From Clarireedia homoeocarpa (taxonomy: Eukaryota > Ascomycota > Leotiomycetes > Helotiales > Rutstroemiaceae), in NCBI GenBank assembly GCA_001465935.1, contig LNKV01000030.1, forward strand, positions 615,582 to 679,581: 64,000 nucleotides of DNA, read 5' to 3'. The notes below the pieces were generated by a model. That model searched no databases. It saw only the letters and a list, made by a program, of their open reading frames with translations, and was not told the origin of the DNA. Positions 22,674-33,099 of the stretch are shown here, piece by piece. Numbering within the stretch: the first letter of the stretch is position 1; the number at the start of each line of letters is the position of its first letter. Both the position numbers and the translations under genes were made by a program.

Positions 22674-23863
22674 ATGGGGACGGACTGCAATTTGCTTGCA
22701 TATTGCATACTGCTTCGCTTCTTGTACAGTGCCTACTTTGCGGGTCGAACGAGGAACGGATATACATACCCTCATACACACATGTATATACTTCCGTGCA
22801 CATTTCATTTCACGGTCGGACACACTCCCGTTGGTGTTAATTGGCTCGATGTTTCTTTACACTCCTTATAGACTGGGCGGGCTCGGGCGGATGGATGGAT
22901 GGATGGATGGATGGGTTCATTATATCAGATAGATTGGTATATCATACGTATCCTACCCTATCTTTTCATTCTTTCTTTACATGAATGAATCGTATGAGCT
23001 TCATGGATGACTGGATGGGCAGGTGGATGATACGATGGGATATACGTTCCTTTCCTTTCCTTTACACTATTATGCATGAAATAGAGAACGAAATGGCGTG
23101 GCATGGCGTTTTATATGGAGTTAAGGTTGATGAAGACGAGTCGTCTTCTTCACTTTTTGCTCTTTTTTTCCCCCTCGGTTTTGTTTTTCTGCTTTTAGCG
23201 TTGGTCTTAGAGAGGAGTGGAAAATTTGAGTTTTGCGTTGCGTCGTTGCTCTGGTTTGATCTACCTTATACCATATCTACCACACTATGAATTAATTACA
23301 TTGCCGTCTGCTCTAATTCTACCGGGCTTTACTTTTGAAAATATGCCTTTCTCGTCTTATTTGTGCTTGCGTATATGAATGTGTGCTGTGAACTCAGTTG
23401 GAGGTGAGTAACTGAGTGAGTGATCAGTCGTGGTGTTTTTCGTCGTCTTCTGTGCTGCAAGGTAGATCTTACTTGTTTCTCTTTCGCACTTCCCTTTTTC
23501 TGATCCCACGTACGAGCACATAACATATGGAGGCTATGTTTCTGTCTGCAGAGAATGTCTCTATTCTATCTGCTTCAGTGCTTCTAGCAGCCCTGATCTG
23601 ATACAGCTTACTTAACTTCTTTCTAACGAGGGATTGTTGCACGACATAGTAGTGGCTATGATACGATACAATCCATGGAGGAAAAACCTATGTTTGGTAT
23701 CAGCCATCCATCCATCCATCGATCCCTCCGAGACAAATGCCTCTGGACCCTATCACAAATGTCACTAACTCTTGTACAGTACCTCTCATCTCTCTCCATT
23801 CAAGGAATGATACAATTTTCTCCCTCATATCCAGCTTTACGTACGGTATTGTATGTATGTGCA
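22674..23863. other. Intergenic spacer
   Basis: A tail-to-tail spacer between the phosducin-like gene and the amidohydrolase. It contains a GGAT run near 22890-22915 and a CATC run near 23705-23722. No exon is supported. Confidence 0.65.
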
Positions 23864-25463
23864 CTACAATCGAAGATGTTTGATAGCATTCCCTCCCAAA
23901 ATCGCTTTTTCCTCTTCACTCCCAACCCCGCAGGCCTTCCCAATCGCATCCACATTTAACACAACGCTCATCCATTTCTTCTCCCCCTTGCGCACTTCCC
24001 TCCCCTCCCCCTCCTCCTTCCCCTCTTCATCCTCCAACGGCGGGAAAAACGGCGCATCCGTCCCAAACATAACCCTCTCCATCCCGCTAACCCCCACCGC
24101 CGCCTTCACGCCCACATCCCCATAAACCACCGCATCCAACCAAACATTCCTCCTCAACACCTCCCACACACTCGTGCGCCCTTTGCCCAGCTTCCCCTCT
24201 TTCTTCAAATGCCCATCATGCAAAATACAACTCTCGATCCTCCCCGCCAGAAACGGCAACGTCCCTCCACTGTGCGCCAACAGCAGCTGCAGATCCGGCT
24301 CCGCGTCAAACGTCCCCGCGAGTATCATCCGCGTCACGGCGATGGTCGTCTCCATGGGAAATCCCAGCGCCAGCGGCAACACGTGGCCGTATTCGCCGGC
24401 GCGGGCGCCGTATACCTCGCCTGGGAGCCCGTAGTGTGGGTGCAGGAAGATGGTGAGATGGGCTTGCGCGACGGCGTGGAAGATGGGGAGGAGAGCGGGG
24501 TCGTCGAGACCCTGGCCGAGACCGGTGGTGCCGAGGATGAGGCCCCGGCAGAAGGGCAGCGTCGAGATGCGCGTTATTTCGGAGAGGATTTCAGAGGGGG
24601 TGCCGCTGAGGGGGAGGGTGGCGAAGAAGTAGAGACGGTTGGGGTGCAGGGAGCAGAGGTGGTTGATTTCGTTGTTGATTGTGTGGGCGGTGGTGGCGGC
24701 GGCCGAGGGGGGGACCCAGTCTAGCCAGGGGTTGGCGAGGGAGATGACGGATTTGGAAATGTTGTGAGTGTTCATGAAGGCGATTTTGGCGTTGATGTCG
24801 TAGCTAAGGGGGGTTTAGTGAAGAGTTCTAGAGTAGATGATTGGTTGCATTTGCTGCATGGTAGGTAGGATGAATAAATAGAATAGGATAGAAAAGGAGG
24901 GAGATCTAAGTTCACAGGTGTGTGTGGCTTGCTAGGAAGCTTGAACTCGCTCTGGCCCCTTTATTCTCTTTTGAAAAGCAACTGCAAGTACATACTATAT
25001 ATACTGTTGTTGCGGCACTTGTCATAATCACGGCAAAAACTCCAAAAACACCCTCACTCGAGGGTTAAAGTCTTCACCATCCCGAATCTCCTCTCCTTTC
25101 AGACATCACCGTACACCACATCGCCCATATCCCATCTCCTTCCCCTCCCCACGCCCCCTTCATCACCTCTCATCCCCCAAAGAAACCCCCGGCAACACAA
25201 CCACAATTCCACTCCCCCAAAAACAAAAAGAAGACACAAGAACCGAGAAAAAAAAAAACATACTACTCCTCCCCAATCGGTCTCCCCCTAGACGTACTCT
25301 CCGTATCCTCCGCAGGCAATATAACCAACCGATGCGACGTCGACCCAGGAAACGTACGTATATACGGGATCGCGTCGCGCGCTTTAAGCAGCTCAATGTA
25401 TGACGGCGGGTAGATGTGCGTGTGGATGTCGACGATTGTCGGGGGCTCGGTGCTGGTGGACAT
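23864..25463 (-). CDS. ACMSD-type amidohydrolase/decarboxylase
   Basis: Amidohydrolase_2 family TIM barrel, related to 2-amino-3-carboxymuconate-6-semialdehyde decarboxylase and to the 5-carboxyvanillate and salylate-type decarboxylases, zinc enzymes that decarboxylate aromatic-derived acids. Exon 1 (from ATG 25461-25463) gives IVDIHTHIYPPSY with the metal HxH, then RLVILPAEDTES and RPIGE. A roughly 455-nt intron, with a weak GTAGTA donor next to an A-run, joins DYDINAKIAFMNTHNIS. Exon 2 has IFLHPHYGLPGE (metal/catalytic His), LLLAHSGGTLPFL and MFGTDAPFFPP (catalytic Asp). Total about 370 residues. The substrate is unknown. The intron is unusually long for this locus, so the exact junction is a guess. 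Strongly skewed base use (see findings) sets the gene apart from its neighbours. It is divergent from the 2OG oxygenase. Confidence 0.85.
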
Positions 25464-26387
25464 TTTGCTTGGTGTTGTGACGGTGGGTGGGTGAAGGCAA
25501 GGAAGGGGAGGAGAGATGAATAGTTTTGGGGGCTTTTCCAAATGGAAGGGGAATGGAAGGGAAGGGAGAATAGGAAACTGTAAAAGATATGAATGAGTCG
25601 GTGATGATCCTTTTTGACACAACACACCAATCTACAGAGAATACAATACACTCGTTCTCTTTTCCCCCACAAGCTCGCTCAAGCTTCCAAGTCACAGGAT
25701 CTGCGTTCTGAACAAGAATCTTTTTGTCACAGAATTATATAATAAGTACGAGCAAGTTAGCCAACCATGCAGTCCAAATACAGTATGTAGATGCGGAAGC
25801 TACCCCGCAGCACTATATGTGTAACCCCACCTTCCACATGCAAGCGTTTTTCGTCCTACCCATATCAGAACCCCCGCTGCTTTGTCCAGTAGTTCCAGTT
25901 ACGATATCTACAAGTATCCATCCATTCCTTATCTTATCAGCCCATCCAAGCCGGTCCAAACCCCCCTTTGTCCAGCAGCGCAGCAATCACCTGCCTCAAA
26001 GATATTAGCTGAGATATGTGAAGCGGCGGAAAGCGGCTTTGTCCGCATGCGTGCATCTCGTCACAGAATATATTCTCGGACTTCGTCCCATGCTAACTAG
26101 TATAGCACACAGTGGCTTCGGCGAGCGAACAACAGGATTCTTTGATTGTTTTGTGAGATTGTTGTGTCTACTTTTGAGATAGAAGATATCTCTTACACTT
26201 TTAGCCCTTGGTCTTCTAAAAAAAAAATTTGGGGGAATTCCTCCACATTTTGATCTGGGAGATTCACTTGAGATTCTCCCCTTGTGCTTGCTTGTTGGTT
26301 TTATTTTGGACTGTGAAAATCAGAGGTCTGGGAAGAAGAGAAGAGGAGAGAAGAGAAGAAAAGAAAAGAGAGCACACAGCATACACC
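25464..26387. promoter_or_regulatory. Shared divergent promoter region
   Basis: About 920 bp between the start codons of the amidohydrolase (minus) and the 2OG oxygenase (plus). No exon is supported. An A-run lies at 26220 and purine-rich GAAGAGAAG repeats lie just upstream of 26388. The shared arrangement allows co-regulation, which is inference. Confidence 0.5.
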
Positions 26388-27509
26388 ATGGCTCAGAAAA
26401 ATGCTGTCAACGCAGACGAGTTGGTGATTCCCGTAGGCACATTCCTAATTAGCACTCCCCTCATTCAACATCCCCCCCCTCTCGCTAACCCACCACAGAT
26501 CATCGACTTCTCGCACTTCCTCTCCGGCCCCCCATCGCAACGTCTCCGCACCGCCCAAGCCATCCTCCACGGTTTCCAATCCGCCGGCTTCATCTACCTC
26601 TCCCACCACCCGATTCCCGCTTCCACCCTCGCGCACACCTTCGCCCACTCGGCGCAATTCTTCGCCCGACCCCAAACCCAAAAAGACTCTCTCGCATGGA
26701 CCACGCCCTCCTCCAACCGGGGCTACGTGATCCACGGGCGGGAAAAAACCACCACCCTCACCAACAAACAAGACGTTGAAGCTTTGAAAGCCGCGGCCCC
26801 CGACCTCAAAGAGTCCTTCGAGATTGGACGCGAAGGCGTCCCCGACATGCCCAACAACTGGCCCCCTGCATCAGCCGACGATCCCGCCGCGCAGGAATTC
26901 AAGGACACGATGCTGTCATTCCATGATCAGTGTAAGGAGTTGCATATCAATGTGATGCGGGCGATAGCGCTGGGATTAGGGCTTGACGAGGGGTATTTTG
27001 ACGGCTACACGGATGCGGGGGATAATACTTTGCGGTTGCTGCACTATCCCGAGACGAAGAGAAGTGTGTTTCGAGGGAACAAGATGCAGGTGAGAGCGGG
27101 AGAGCATACGGATTATGGGAGTATTACGTTATTGTTTCAGGATGATAGGGGAGGGCTGCAGGTGAGGAGTCCGAAGGGGACGTATGTGGATGCGACGCCG
27201 GTGGAGGGCACGGTGGTGGTGAATGCAGGGGATCTGTTGGCGAGGTGGAGTAATGATCGTATCAAGAGCACGCTGCATAGGGTTGTAGAACCGCCTGCAA
27301 AACCGAATGCGGATGTTAAAGAGGGTGAGAATGAGGACGAGGATGTGGTCTATCCGGCACGATACAGCATAGCGTATTTCTGCAATCCCAATTTCGATCG
27401 CATGATTGAAGCAATTGAGGGGACATATGGCGGCGAGTTGGGGGAGAGGAAGTATAAGGATATCAATTCTGGTGACTATTTGGTGCAGAGATTGGCTGCA
27501 ACTTACTAG
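26388..27509 (+). CDS. 2-oxoglutarate/Fe(II) oxygenase, isopenicillin-N-synthase-like
   Basis: A non-haem iron dioxygenase of the DIOX_N plus 2OG-FeII_Oxy type; such enzymes hydroxylate or desaturate small molecules in the cytosol. The start is ATG 26388 in CACCATGGCT. A 66-nt phase-0 intron (26433-26498, GTAGGC to CACAG) is inferred because splicing restores the family motif VIPIIDFSHFLSG. Then come the DIOX_N block with GFIYLSHHPIP and RGYVIHGREK, KESFEIGRE, and the catalytic core: EHTDYGSITLLFQD supplies the HxD, LHRVV the second His, and ARYSIAYF the Arg-x-Ser that binds 2-oxoglutarate. The spliced product is 351 residues, typical length. Unspliced RNA would stay in frame with 22 extra residues. 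The substrate cannot be predicted. It is divergent from the ACMSD-type gene. Confidence 0.93.
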   Translation: MAQKNAVNADELVIPVGTFLISTPLIQHPPPLANPPQIIDFSHFLSGPPSQRLRTAQAILHGFQSAGFIYLSHHPIPASTLAHTFAHSAQFFARPQTQKDSLAWTTPSSNRGYVIHGREKTTTLTNKQDVEALKAAAPDLKESFEIGREGVPDMPNNWPPASADDPAAQEFKDTMLSFHDQCKELHINVMRAIALGLGLDEGYFDGYTDAGDNTLRLLHYPETKRSVFRGNKMQVRAGEHTDYGSITLLFQDDRGGLQVRSPKGTYVDATPVEGTVVVNAGDLLARWSNDRIKSTLHRVVEPPAKPNADVKEGENEDEDVVYPARYSIAYFCNPNFDRMIEAIEGTYGGELGERKYKDINSGDYLVQRLAATY

Positions 27510-28016
27510 AAAGTGGTGGGGTTGAGTAAAATAGGGAGGCAAGGAATATAGGGGAGAAAATATCGAAATTAAAATACAGCAAAACACAACATGATGATTT
27601 TTGAATACCGGGTTTGAAGCATCAAGGAACAAGCTAGACAACAGAAAAACTGTGATTTGCCCTTTTCTCAACATACACCTGCGGTGGCAGATGAGTCGGA
27701 ATTCTTGATAATGAGATAGGATTTTTCCAACTATTCGCGACGTATGAATAGTCGTCAGAGTACTAAGATGTGAGTACATGCTTATTTATGTTGTTGGATG
27801 ATGAGTGCCAACTAGCAGTCAATTTTCTCATACTTTGAGTATCCTCATGTTTCTATTTTGGTCATCCTTACATATATAGTATGGGCCCTTACACGATAGT
27901 GCGGCAGGGGAGCCTCCTGCGCCTAGCTAAACACACCTCTCCACCTCTCTTCCTATCTACAAAGCGTTTGATATATGCTGATCAGTCCTTGTCTGTACAT
28001 CTGACAGATCAGAATA
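27510..28016. other. Convergent spacer
   Basis: 3' flanks of the 2OG oxygenase and of the coiled-coil orphan gene. Nothing beyond AT-rich untranslated sequence is seen. Confidence 0.65.
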
Positions 28017-29572
28017 CTATTGCGCTTCGACTTCCCATCCAACAAGCACCCACAGTGACTCAACCAACCATTCCGTACTGAATGTCTTGTGATGAGGTAG
28101 TTCAGGCATGAGGAGAGACTCTTCATCCATTTCAAGTTTAGCGGGCATTTTGAGAGTAGCTAGATTGCCTCCAATTGTGCTTTTTGTCAATGCTCTCTGG
28201 ACTTTCTTCATAGCCTTTTCTCTCACTCCTCTCGTTGTAATCATTTTCTTTTCCCTCTCAACATCCAGAGCTGCCCTTAGTATAGGGACTAAGTATCGAG
28301 ACTCATAATAAATGACGTTGCAGTAGTTTCTAGTCTCTGCCTTATTCGAGATGTTGCCCGGAAGGTTTGAAACCCCAATGTCTTCCCCAAAGATACCTAA
28401 AGACAGAAGAGTTCCAGCGTGCTCCACTATGGTAGAGATTATACCTTCTAATATATCTCTATGTGTAGATCTCTCCGCCTTCCATTCGATGTTGCGTATG
28501 ATTGATATCAACATTTGTGCGATAAACTTGGTGACAAGGAAGTGTGTGTCCTCCACCGAGCTAGCCTCTTGTGGCCGGTGACTCTCTGCACAAACCTTGC
28601 AGAATTTATGAAGGTAGTCTAGTATGTTGTTGAAGAACGAGCATAAGAGGTATGGAATATTGGCTGTAGCTTTTGAGTTTCGACCTGCAATGCTCCTCTG
28701 ACTGCGGTCCAGTGTTTGAAAACAAGTCCGATAGCCGCGTGCAATCTCGCAGAACAAGTATCTAAGTAGTGTAATGCTTGTATTGTTCTTGTCAGACACC
28801 TTTAAACTTTTGAACTTCATGCTGCATTCAGATAAGGCATCCTCGAGAAGTCTTAAGAGGCGTCGGCAGGATACAGCAGCAGCTTCGACATGAAATGTGC
28901 CCTCCGATGTTTCCTCCAAAGAAACTCGCTCTTGCGTGATCTGGAATACTGTATCCATCAAATTTTGTTAGTTCCTGCAAGGACAATCAGAGGCATATGT
29001 CCATAAATGTAGATTACCTCAGAACTCACAATAACTCGTTATTACTACATGCTCATTTGGAGTATGTAGCATATCATCTGCCCAAAGTTCCTCTTCAGCT
29101 GAGACAAGATCCCTCAAGGAGATTCTTCGTCTCCCCGACTGGCTCATAGCTCGGCTATGTCCACTTTCAAGACTTCGTATCCTATCTTTGGCTAGTCTCA
29201 ATTGCTCTTCAGCTAGACGTCTTCTCTCACTTGCAATTCGTAACTCCTCGTTAAGGTTGCGGTTGCTTTGGTATAATTTCTCGTATTCACTTTTCCAGAA
29301 TTCGCCACTATCCACAAATCGCTCGCTCCTCGAATCTTTGGCTTTAATGGCCCTTTTTAAGTCATTGATATAGTCTGGCGATTATTAGTAACGATAAGGC
29401 GGTGCGGAAAGGTCGGCAAACCTGTCACTGAAGTGTCCTCCGGCTTGGACTTTAACAAACTGATCGCTAGAGTGATCTGAGCATCGTTAAAGTGATACGA
29501 TAAGCTGCAAGATACTGCGGCGGGCTCTTGGTATCCAGTTGGGAGCGACTCGAGAGTACGTACTTGTTGCAT
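28017..29572 (-). CDS. Unknown coiled-coil protein
   Basis: I do not recognise this gene. Three exons splice in frame: an ATG-initiated first exon (29570-29572 down to about 29423, MQQVRTLESLPTGYQEP), a second (about 29375-29031) joined as TDYINDLKRAIKAKDS, and a third from about 28948 joined as SYLFQITQERVSL, ending EVEAQ-stop. The total is about 470 residues. Residues ~75-125 form a charged coiled coil (NRNLNEELRIASERRRLAEE). The C-terminal ~310 residues are helical, with hydrophobic heptads around YLLCSFFNNILDYLHKF and FIAQMLISIIRNIEW, which suggests an ARM/HEAT-like or structural fold rather than an enzyme. No catalytic motif is visible. The exon joins rest on frame and splice-site agreement only. 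Confidence 0.7.
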
Positions 29573-30372
29573 AATTGTTGCTCTGGAATTTGCTTGGGCT
29601 AGCAGAGCGTGTTATCTGGACCGTGGAGCCTTTTCCAGTCATGAGGGTAGAACACTCGTAGTGAAATAGGAAACACTCTACAAGATATATAAGAGATGAA
29701 ATGAAAGAAAGACGAGAGGGTGAAAACGACGATATAGCTGCTTGGAATAGAAATAGAAATTTCATTGAATTTCCTACTTCGTCTAACACTGAACCATGTT
29801 ATGAGGATCTCTAAGAATCACAAGAAGAACGAGGGGAAGTAAAGACATCCGAGAGAAGTGGTATCGGAAAGACAATGTTCTGTAAACCAAATGAGGAAGG
29901 ATAGGATGGCACTAGCGAAAAGGGAAAGAGCAGCTCTTCGCCTGCTCTTGTCCATGCCGACAGTAAACACGAGAAGATGATAGAAATTCTGATACTCATG
30001 ACTAGAAGATAATGAATCGTATCCAAGCCGATTCAATCTTGTAAAAGGAAAACTAGGCTTTTCATCATCACGTGCCGATTCGAACTGCAAAATGGCATAT
30101 TTTCCTCTTCCTTAACCTTGTATACTCTGGCAACCAAACTTTGAGATAGCAAATTGGCCAGTCTTTACAGAATCATGATGTCTCCAAGCTCGAATTATTG
30201 AAAAAGGGAAATGTTGATAAGAGGCAAGAAGACTGTAGGTCCTCATCCACCAAAGCGCGCTTGTTCCGCCACCAAAAATAAGCGCGTCCTAAATCGCCAA
30301 ACTTAGTTCTATTCTCTCTTCCCAATCCTCAGAAAAACGCTATCCCATTCAAACACCCTTCACTCAACGACC
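29573..30372. other. Divergent promoter region
   Basis: Spacer between the coiled-coil gene (minus) and the J-domain gene (plus). It contains a CACGTG-like CATCACGTGC at about 30067-30076. The short minus-strand frames here lack an ATG in context and show no domain. Confidence 0.55.
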
Positions 30373-31326
30373 ATGCCTAACGAAGACCTTTTAAAATGGA
30401 CTACCTCCGAAATCGACTTCTATGCCCTCCTCAACCTCGACCCCAACACGTTTTCTCCCTCAGAACTCCGTCGCGCCTACCGCAAAACCGCCTTGAAATA
30501 CCATCCCGATAAAGTCGGTTCTGCTTTCGATCCCGGAAAATACGAGCAATTCCAGGCCGCGAACGATGTGTTAGGGGATGCGGAATTAAAGGCGAAATAT
30601 GACGCGCATCGCAATGCACGGGAGCAGAAGAAGCGGGCTGCGGACTTGTTCGAGGGAAAGAGAAGGAAGATGAAGGAGGATTTGGAAATGCGGGAGGCGG
30701 GGGGATTGGGGAAGAGAAGGAGAGAGGATGGAGAGGATGATGCGGGCGCAGAAATGCAAGGTGAGATTCGGCGGTTGGCAGAAGAGGGTAGGAAGAGAAG
30801 GGCGGCGCGACAGAGTATGATGGCCGAGAATGTTAAGAGCGATCCGATTTCTGAACATACAACATCTGCCACACCTTCCACTCAACCAGCGTCTGAACCC
30901 AAATCGGAAGATCACAACATGCATCAAGATAATGACCAAGAAGACGAAGTCGCCCGTCTCGAGCGCTTAATCGCAGAAGCTGCCGCCACAAAGGCAAAAC
31001 GCAAAGCCGAAAAGAAAGCCCGCAAATCAGGAATCTACGTACCGCCTGACTCACCCGCTGCCAACCACACAACCACACCGGCGCGGGGAAATTTGGGGAG
31101 AAAGGAAGAGGAAACACCAAAACGCCCTGATATCTTCAGAGGATTGAAAGCTGACGAGAACTCAGCATCTGCGTCTGCATCTTCGCCTAAATTTTCGTTC
31201 TCGCCGAATGTGAAGAAGGGAGGGGCGGGGGTGAGTGATTTTGCGGCGACGATGGAGAGGTTGAAGGAAGCGGAGAGGAGGAGATTGGAGGACGAGATCA
31301 GGGAGAGGGAGAAGAGTGAGGTTTGA
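30373..31326 (+). CDS. J-domain co-chaperone, Cwc23/DNAJC17-like
   Basis: Intron-free, 317 residues. The N-terminal J domain (residues ~14-80) has DFYALLNLDPNTFSPSELRRAYRKTALKYHPDK with the HPD that activates Hsp70, and ends KAKYDAHRNAREQKKRA. The rest is charged coiled coil (RRKMKEDLEMREAGGLGKRRRED), a disordered Ser/Thr/Pro section, a Lys-rich helix (AAATKAKRKAEKKARKSG) and a terminal ATMERLKEAERRRLEDEI helix. A J domain followed by a basic coiled coil resembles the splicing-linked Cwc23/DNAJC17 group, but no RRM is seen, so the subfamily is tentative. Its 3' end lies 212 bp from the 3' end of the Iba57 gene, so the transcripts probably overlap. The coding strand alternates between C-rich and G-rich blocks. 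Confidence 0.88.
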   Translation: MPNEDLLKWTTSEIDFYALLNLDPNTFSPSELRRAYRKTALKYHPDKVGSAFDPGKYEQFQAANDVLGDAELKAKYDAHRNAREQKKRAADLFEGKRRKMKEDLEMREAGGLGKRRREDGEDDAGAEMQGEIRRLAEEGRKRRAARQSMMAENVKSDPISEHTTSATPSTQPASEPKSEDHNMHQDNDQEDEVARLERLIAEAAATKAKRKAEKKARKSGIYVPPDSPAANHTTTPARGNLGRKEEETPKRPDIFRGLKADENSASASASSPKFSFSPNVKKGGAGVSDFAATMERLKEAERRRLEDEIREREKSEV

Positions 31327-31538
31327 GAGTTGAGGGTGAGTGTGTAGCATGTGTAGAAATTGGTCGATTTGATACCCTTTTTGACTTTAGCATGGCGCTG
31401 GCTGGATTAATTTACGAATAGTTATATATTATCATAGGAATTCCGTTGGAGTAGGTAAATAATGAAGCAGTTGATAGCACGTAGAATAGTAAGCTGTGAA
31501 ATCACGCAGTAATTGTCAATGTTATACATCTAGATAAT

Positions 31539-32660
31539 TCATGATGTCCGGCTCGCGTCAGTCTCTTTGAACCAGACCGGCGGGAAAGTTCTCACTCTCA
31601 GCTTCTCATCATTCTTCCCCTCGGCCTCAAATTCATCATCGTTAGAGATCCAAGTCGAGCAGTCCCTCCACCCTCCCATAGACTCTAATCTCGCCAGGCC
31701 CAGCCCCAAATTTCCCACTCCAGCCAACCATTTCCCAGCCGCTCTTCCCTTCACAGCCCCCCCATCCGCAGCCTTCTTAATATCCCCACGAATTTTCACC
31801 CTACCATCCACATCCCCACCCCTCCACTCCAGCCTCTGCGGCCACTCCTCCCCCTCCGCAAGTACCATCATCGGCACAACTCTCTTCCTCACCAATCCCT
31901 GATGATACGTCCTAATTGTCAACTCCTGCCCCAAATAACACCCCTTTGTGTAATCAATCCCACCCATAACATCAATATTACTTTCCTGCGGCAGCGCCGC
32001 CTCTCTCAAAAGTTCATCCTGTCCCTCTGGCACCCCGTTCAAATATCTCCTCACACGATAAACATCCACCCCGCTCTCTTCGACTTCAACCTGCGGTTTC
32101 TTCCCCCCTTCCAAAACAAGTCTCCTCCCCATTCCCGGCGCCCTCGAATCCGAACACCCAACTACATTCTCCCCCACCTCAACCCCATCTGCCCCCCATA
32201 AACTCCAAACGCTCATCTCCTCCTCTCCCACCACCCTCACCTCAAACTTCGAACTCATCCTATACCTTAAAAGATGTTTCGCCAATAAATCCACCTCCTT
32301 CGCATCAACCTCAATCAACCAATTCCCATCCCCGGATCCATCCGGATAAACAAAAACATCATACAAAAGCCTCCCCCTCGCATTCAAAAAAGCAGAATAA
32401 AACCCGCCCCGCGCCTTCCACTCCACGTTCCCCGTTATCATGCCATGTAAATATTTCGTAGAGTCTCGACCGTGCAAGGATACCAATCGGCGGGTAGAGA
32501 GATGCGCGAAACCGCTTTCGGGAATCTTTGTCGGGATTTGGGGAGTCGGGGAAGTTGAGTATTTTCTGGAGCAGGATTTGCAGAGATATGGTATGCGGGG
32601 GACAGGCGCACGGGGGTGACGAATAATGAGGGGATTGTTATTAGGGTAAATGCGCTTCAT
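31539..32660 (-). CDS. iba57: Mitochondrial Fe-S assembly factor Iba57/CAF17
   Basis: A GcvT-like folate-binding protein of the mitochondrial matrix that acts late in iron-sulphur maturation, needed for [4Fe-4S] clusters of aconitase, lipoate synthase and others. Intron-free, 373 residues. The N-terminus is an Arg/Ser-rich presequence (KRIYPNNNPLIIRHPR, CSRKYSTS). The body has the family pattern: FAHLSTRRLVSLHGRDSTKY, LHGMITGNV, FYSAFLNARGRLLYDVFVY and the YgfZ/Iba57 signature KGCYLGQELTIRTYHQG with its conserved Cys, followed by VRKRVVPM. The C-terminus ends in a region with GLGLARLESM, the equivalent of the usual GLALMRLE. Length and motifs match fungal CAF17. The coding strand is C-rich at the 5' end and strongly G-rich over the 3' two-thirds. 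Confidence 0.95.
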   Translation of the reverse strand: MKRIYPNNNPLIIRHPRAPVPRIPYLCKSCSRKYSTSPTPQIPTKIPESGFAHLSTRRLVSLHGRDSTKYLHGMITGNVEWKARGGFYSAFLNARGRLLYDVFVYPDGSGDGNWLIEVDAKEVDLLAKHLLRYRMSSKFEVRVVGEEEMSVWSLWGADGVEVGENVVGCSDSRAPGMGRRLVLEGGKKPQVEVEESGVDVYRVRRYLNGVPEGQDELLREAALPQESNIDVMGGIDYTKGCYLGQELTIRTYHQGLVRKRVVPMMVLAEGEEWPQRLEWRGGDVDGRVKIRGDIKKAADGGAVKGRAAGKWLAGVGNLGLGLARLESMGGWRDCSTWISNDDEFEAEGKNDEKLRVRTFPPVWFKETDASRTS

Positions 32661-33099
32661 GACTGGATCTTGGTTGCGTGGGAAATTGATTTGACTGGAG
32701 ATATAAAAGGTGTGAGCTTGTCATTCTATGGAGGGTGGGATCAAAAGATTGAAGGTGCTGATGACGTAAGAATAGTTTTATCGATGCGAAAGTAATGATT
32801 GGATGGACGCTTGCAGGGCAGCTTCTGTCGGGCTTGTACTACGGTGTGCATATGCTATGTTCTATATTTCACAATGAGAAACACAGGAAGTAGAGGTTCT
32901 TAAAGGGGTGCAGCTGGTATAAAACTTCATTGATTCTGGAAAGAATATTGTATGCGCCTACGCACAATTCCTATTACATATTAATCACATAACTCTGGCG
33001 GTCCGCCCGGGTATGAGTATACCTCCAAAGATGCCCCAAATACCATCAGACTCCAAGAAAATGCAGCTGGCTACAATTGAGATGGAGTGAACTGTCCTT
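32661..33099. other. Intergenic spacer
   Basis: 5' flank of iba57 and 3' flank of DCP2 (both minus strand). No feature recognised. Confidence 0.65.

Noticed and set aside
24209..24724. 171-codon plus-strand frame opposite the amidohydrolase
   Set aside because: It is the shadow of the real minus-strand exon, kept open by its strong G/C skew; Gly/Val/Glu-rich without any domain.
27129..27779. 216-codon minus-strand frame overlapping the 3' end of the 2OG oxygenase
   Set aside because: Shadow frame; the plus-strand gene has catalytic motifs here and the minus frame has none.
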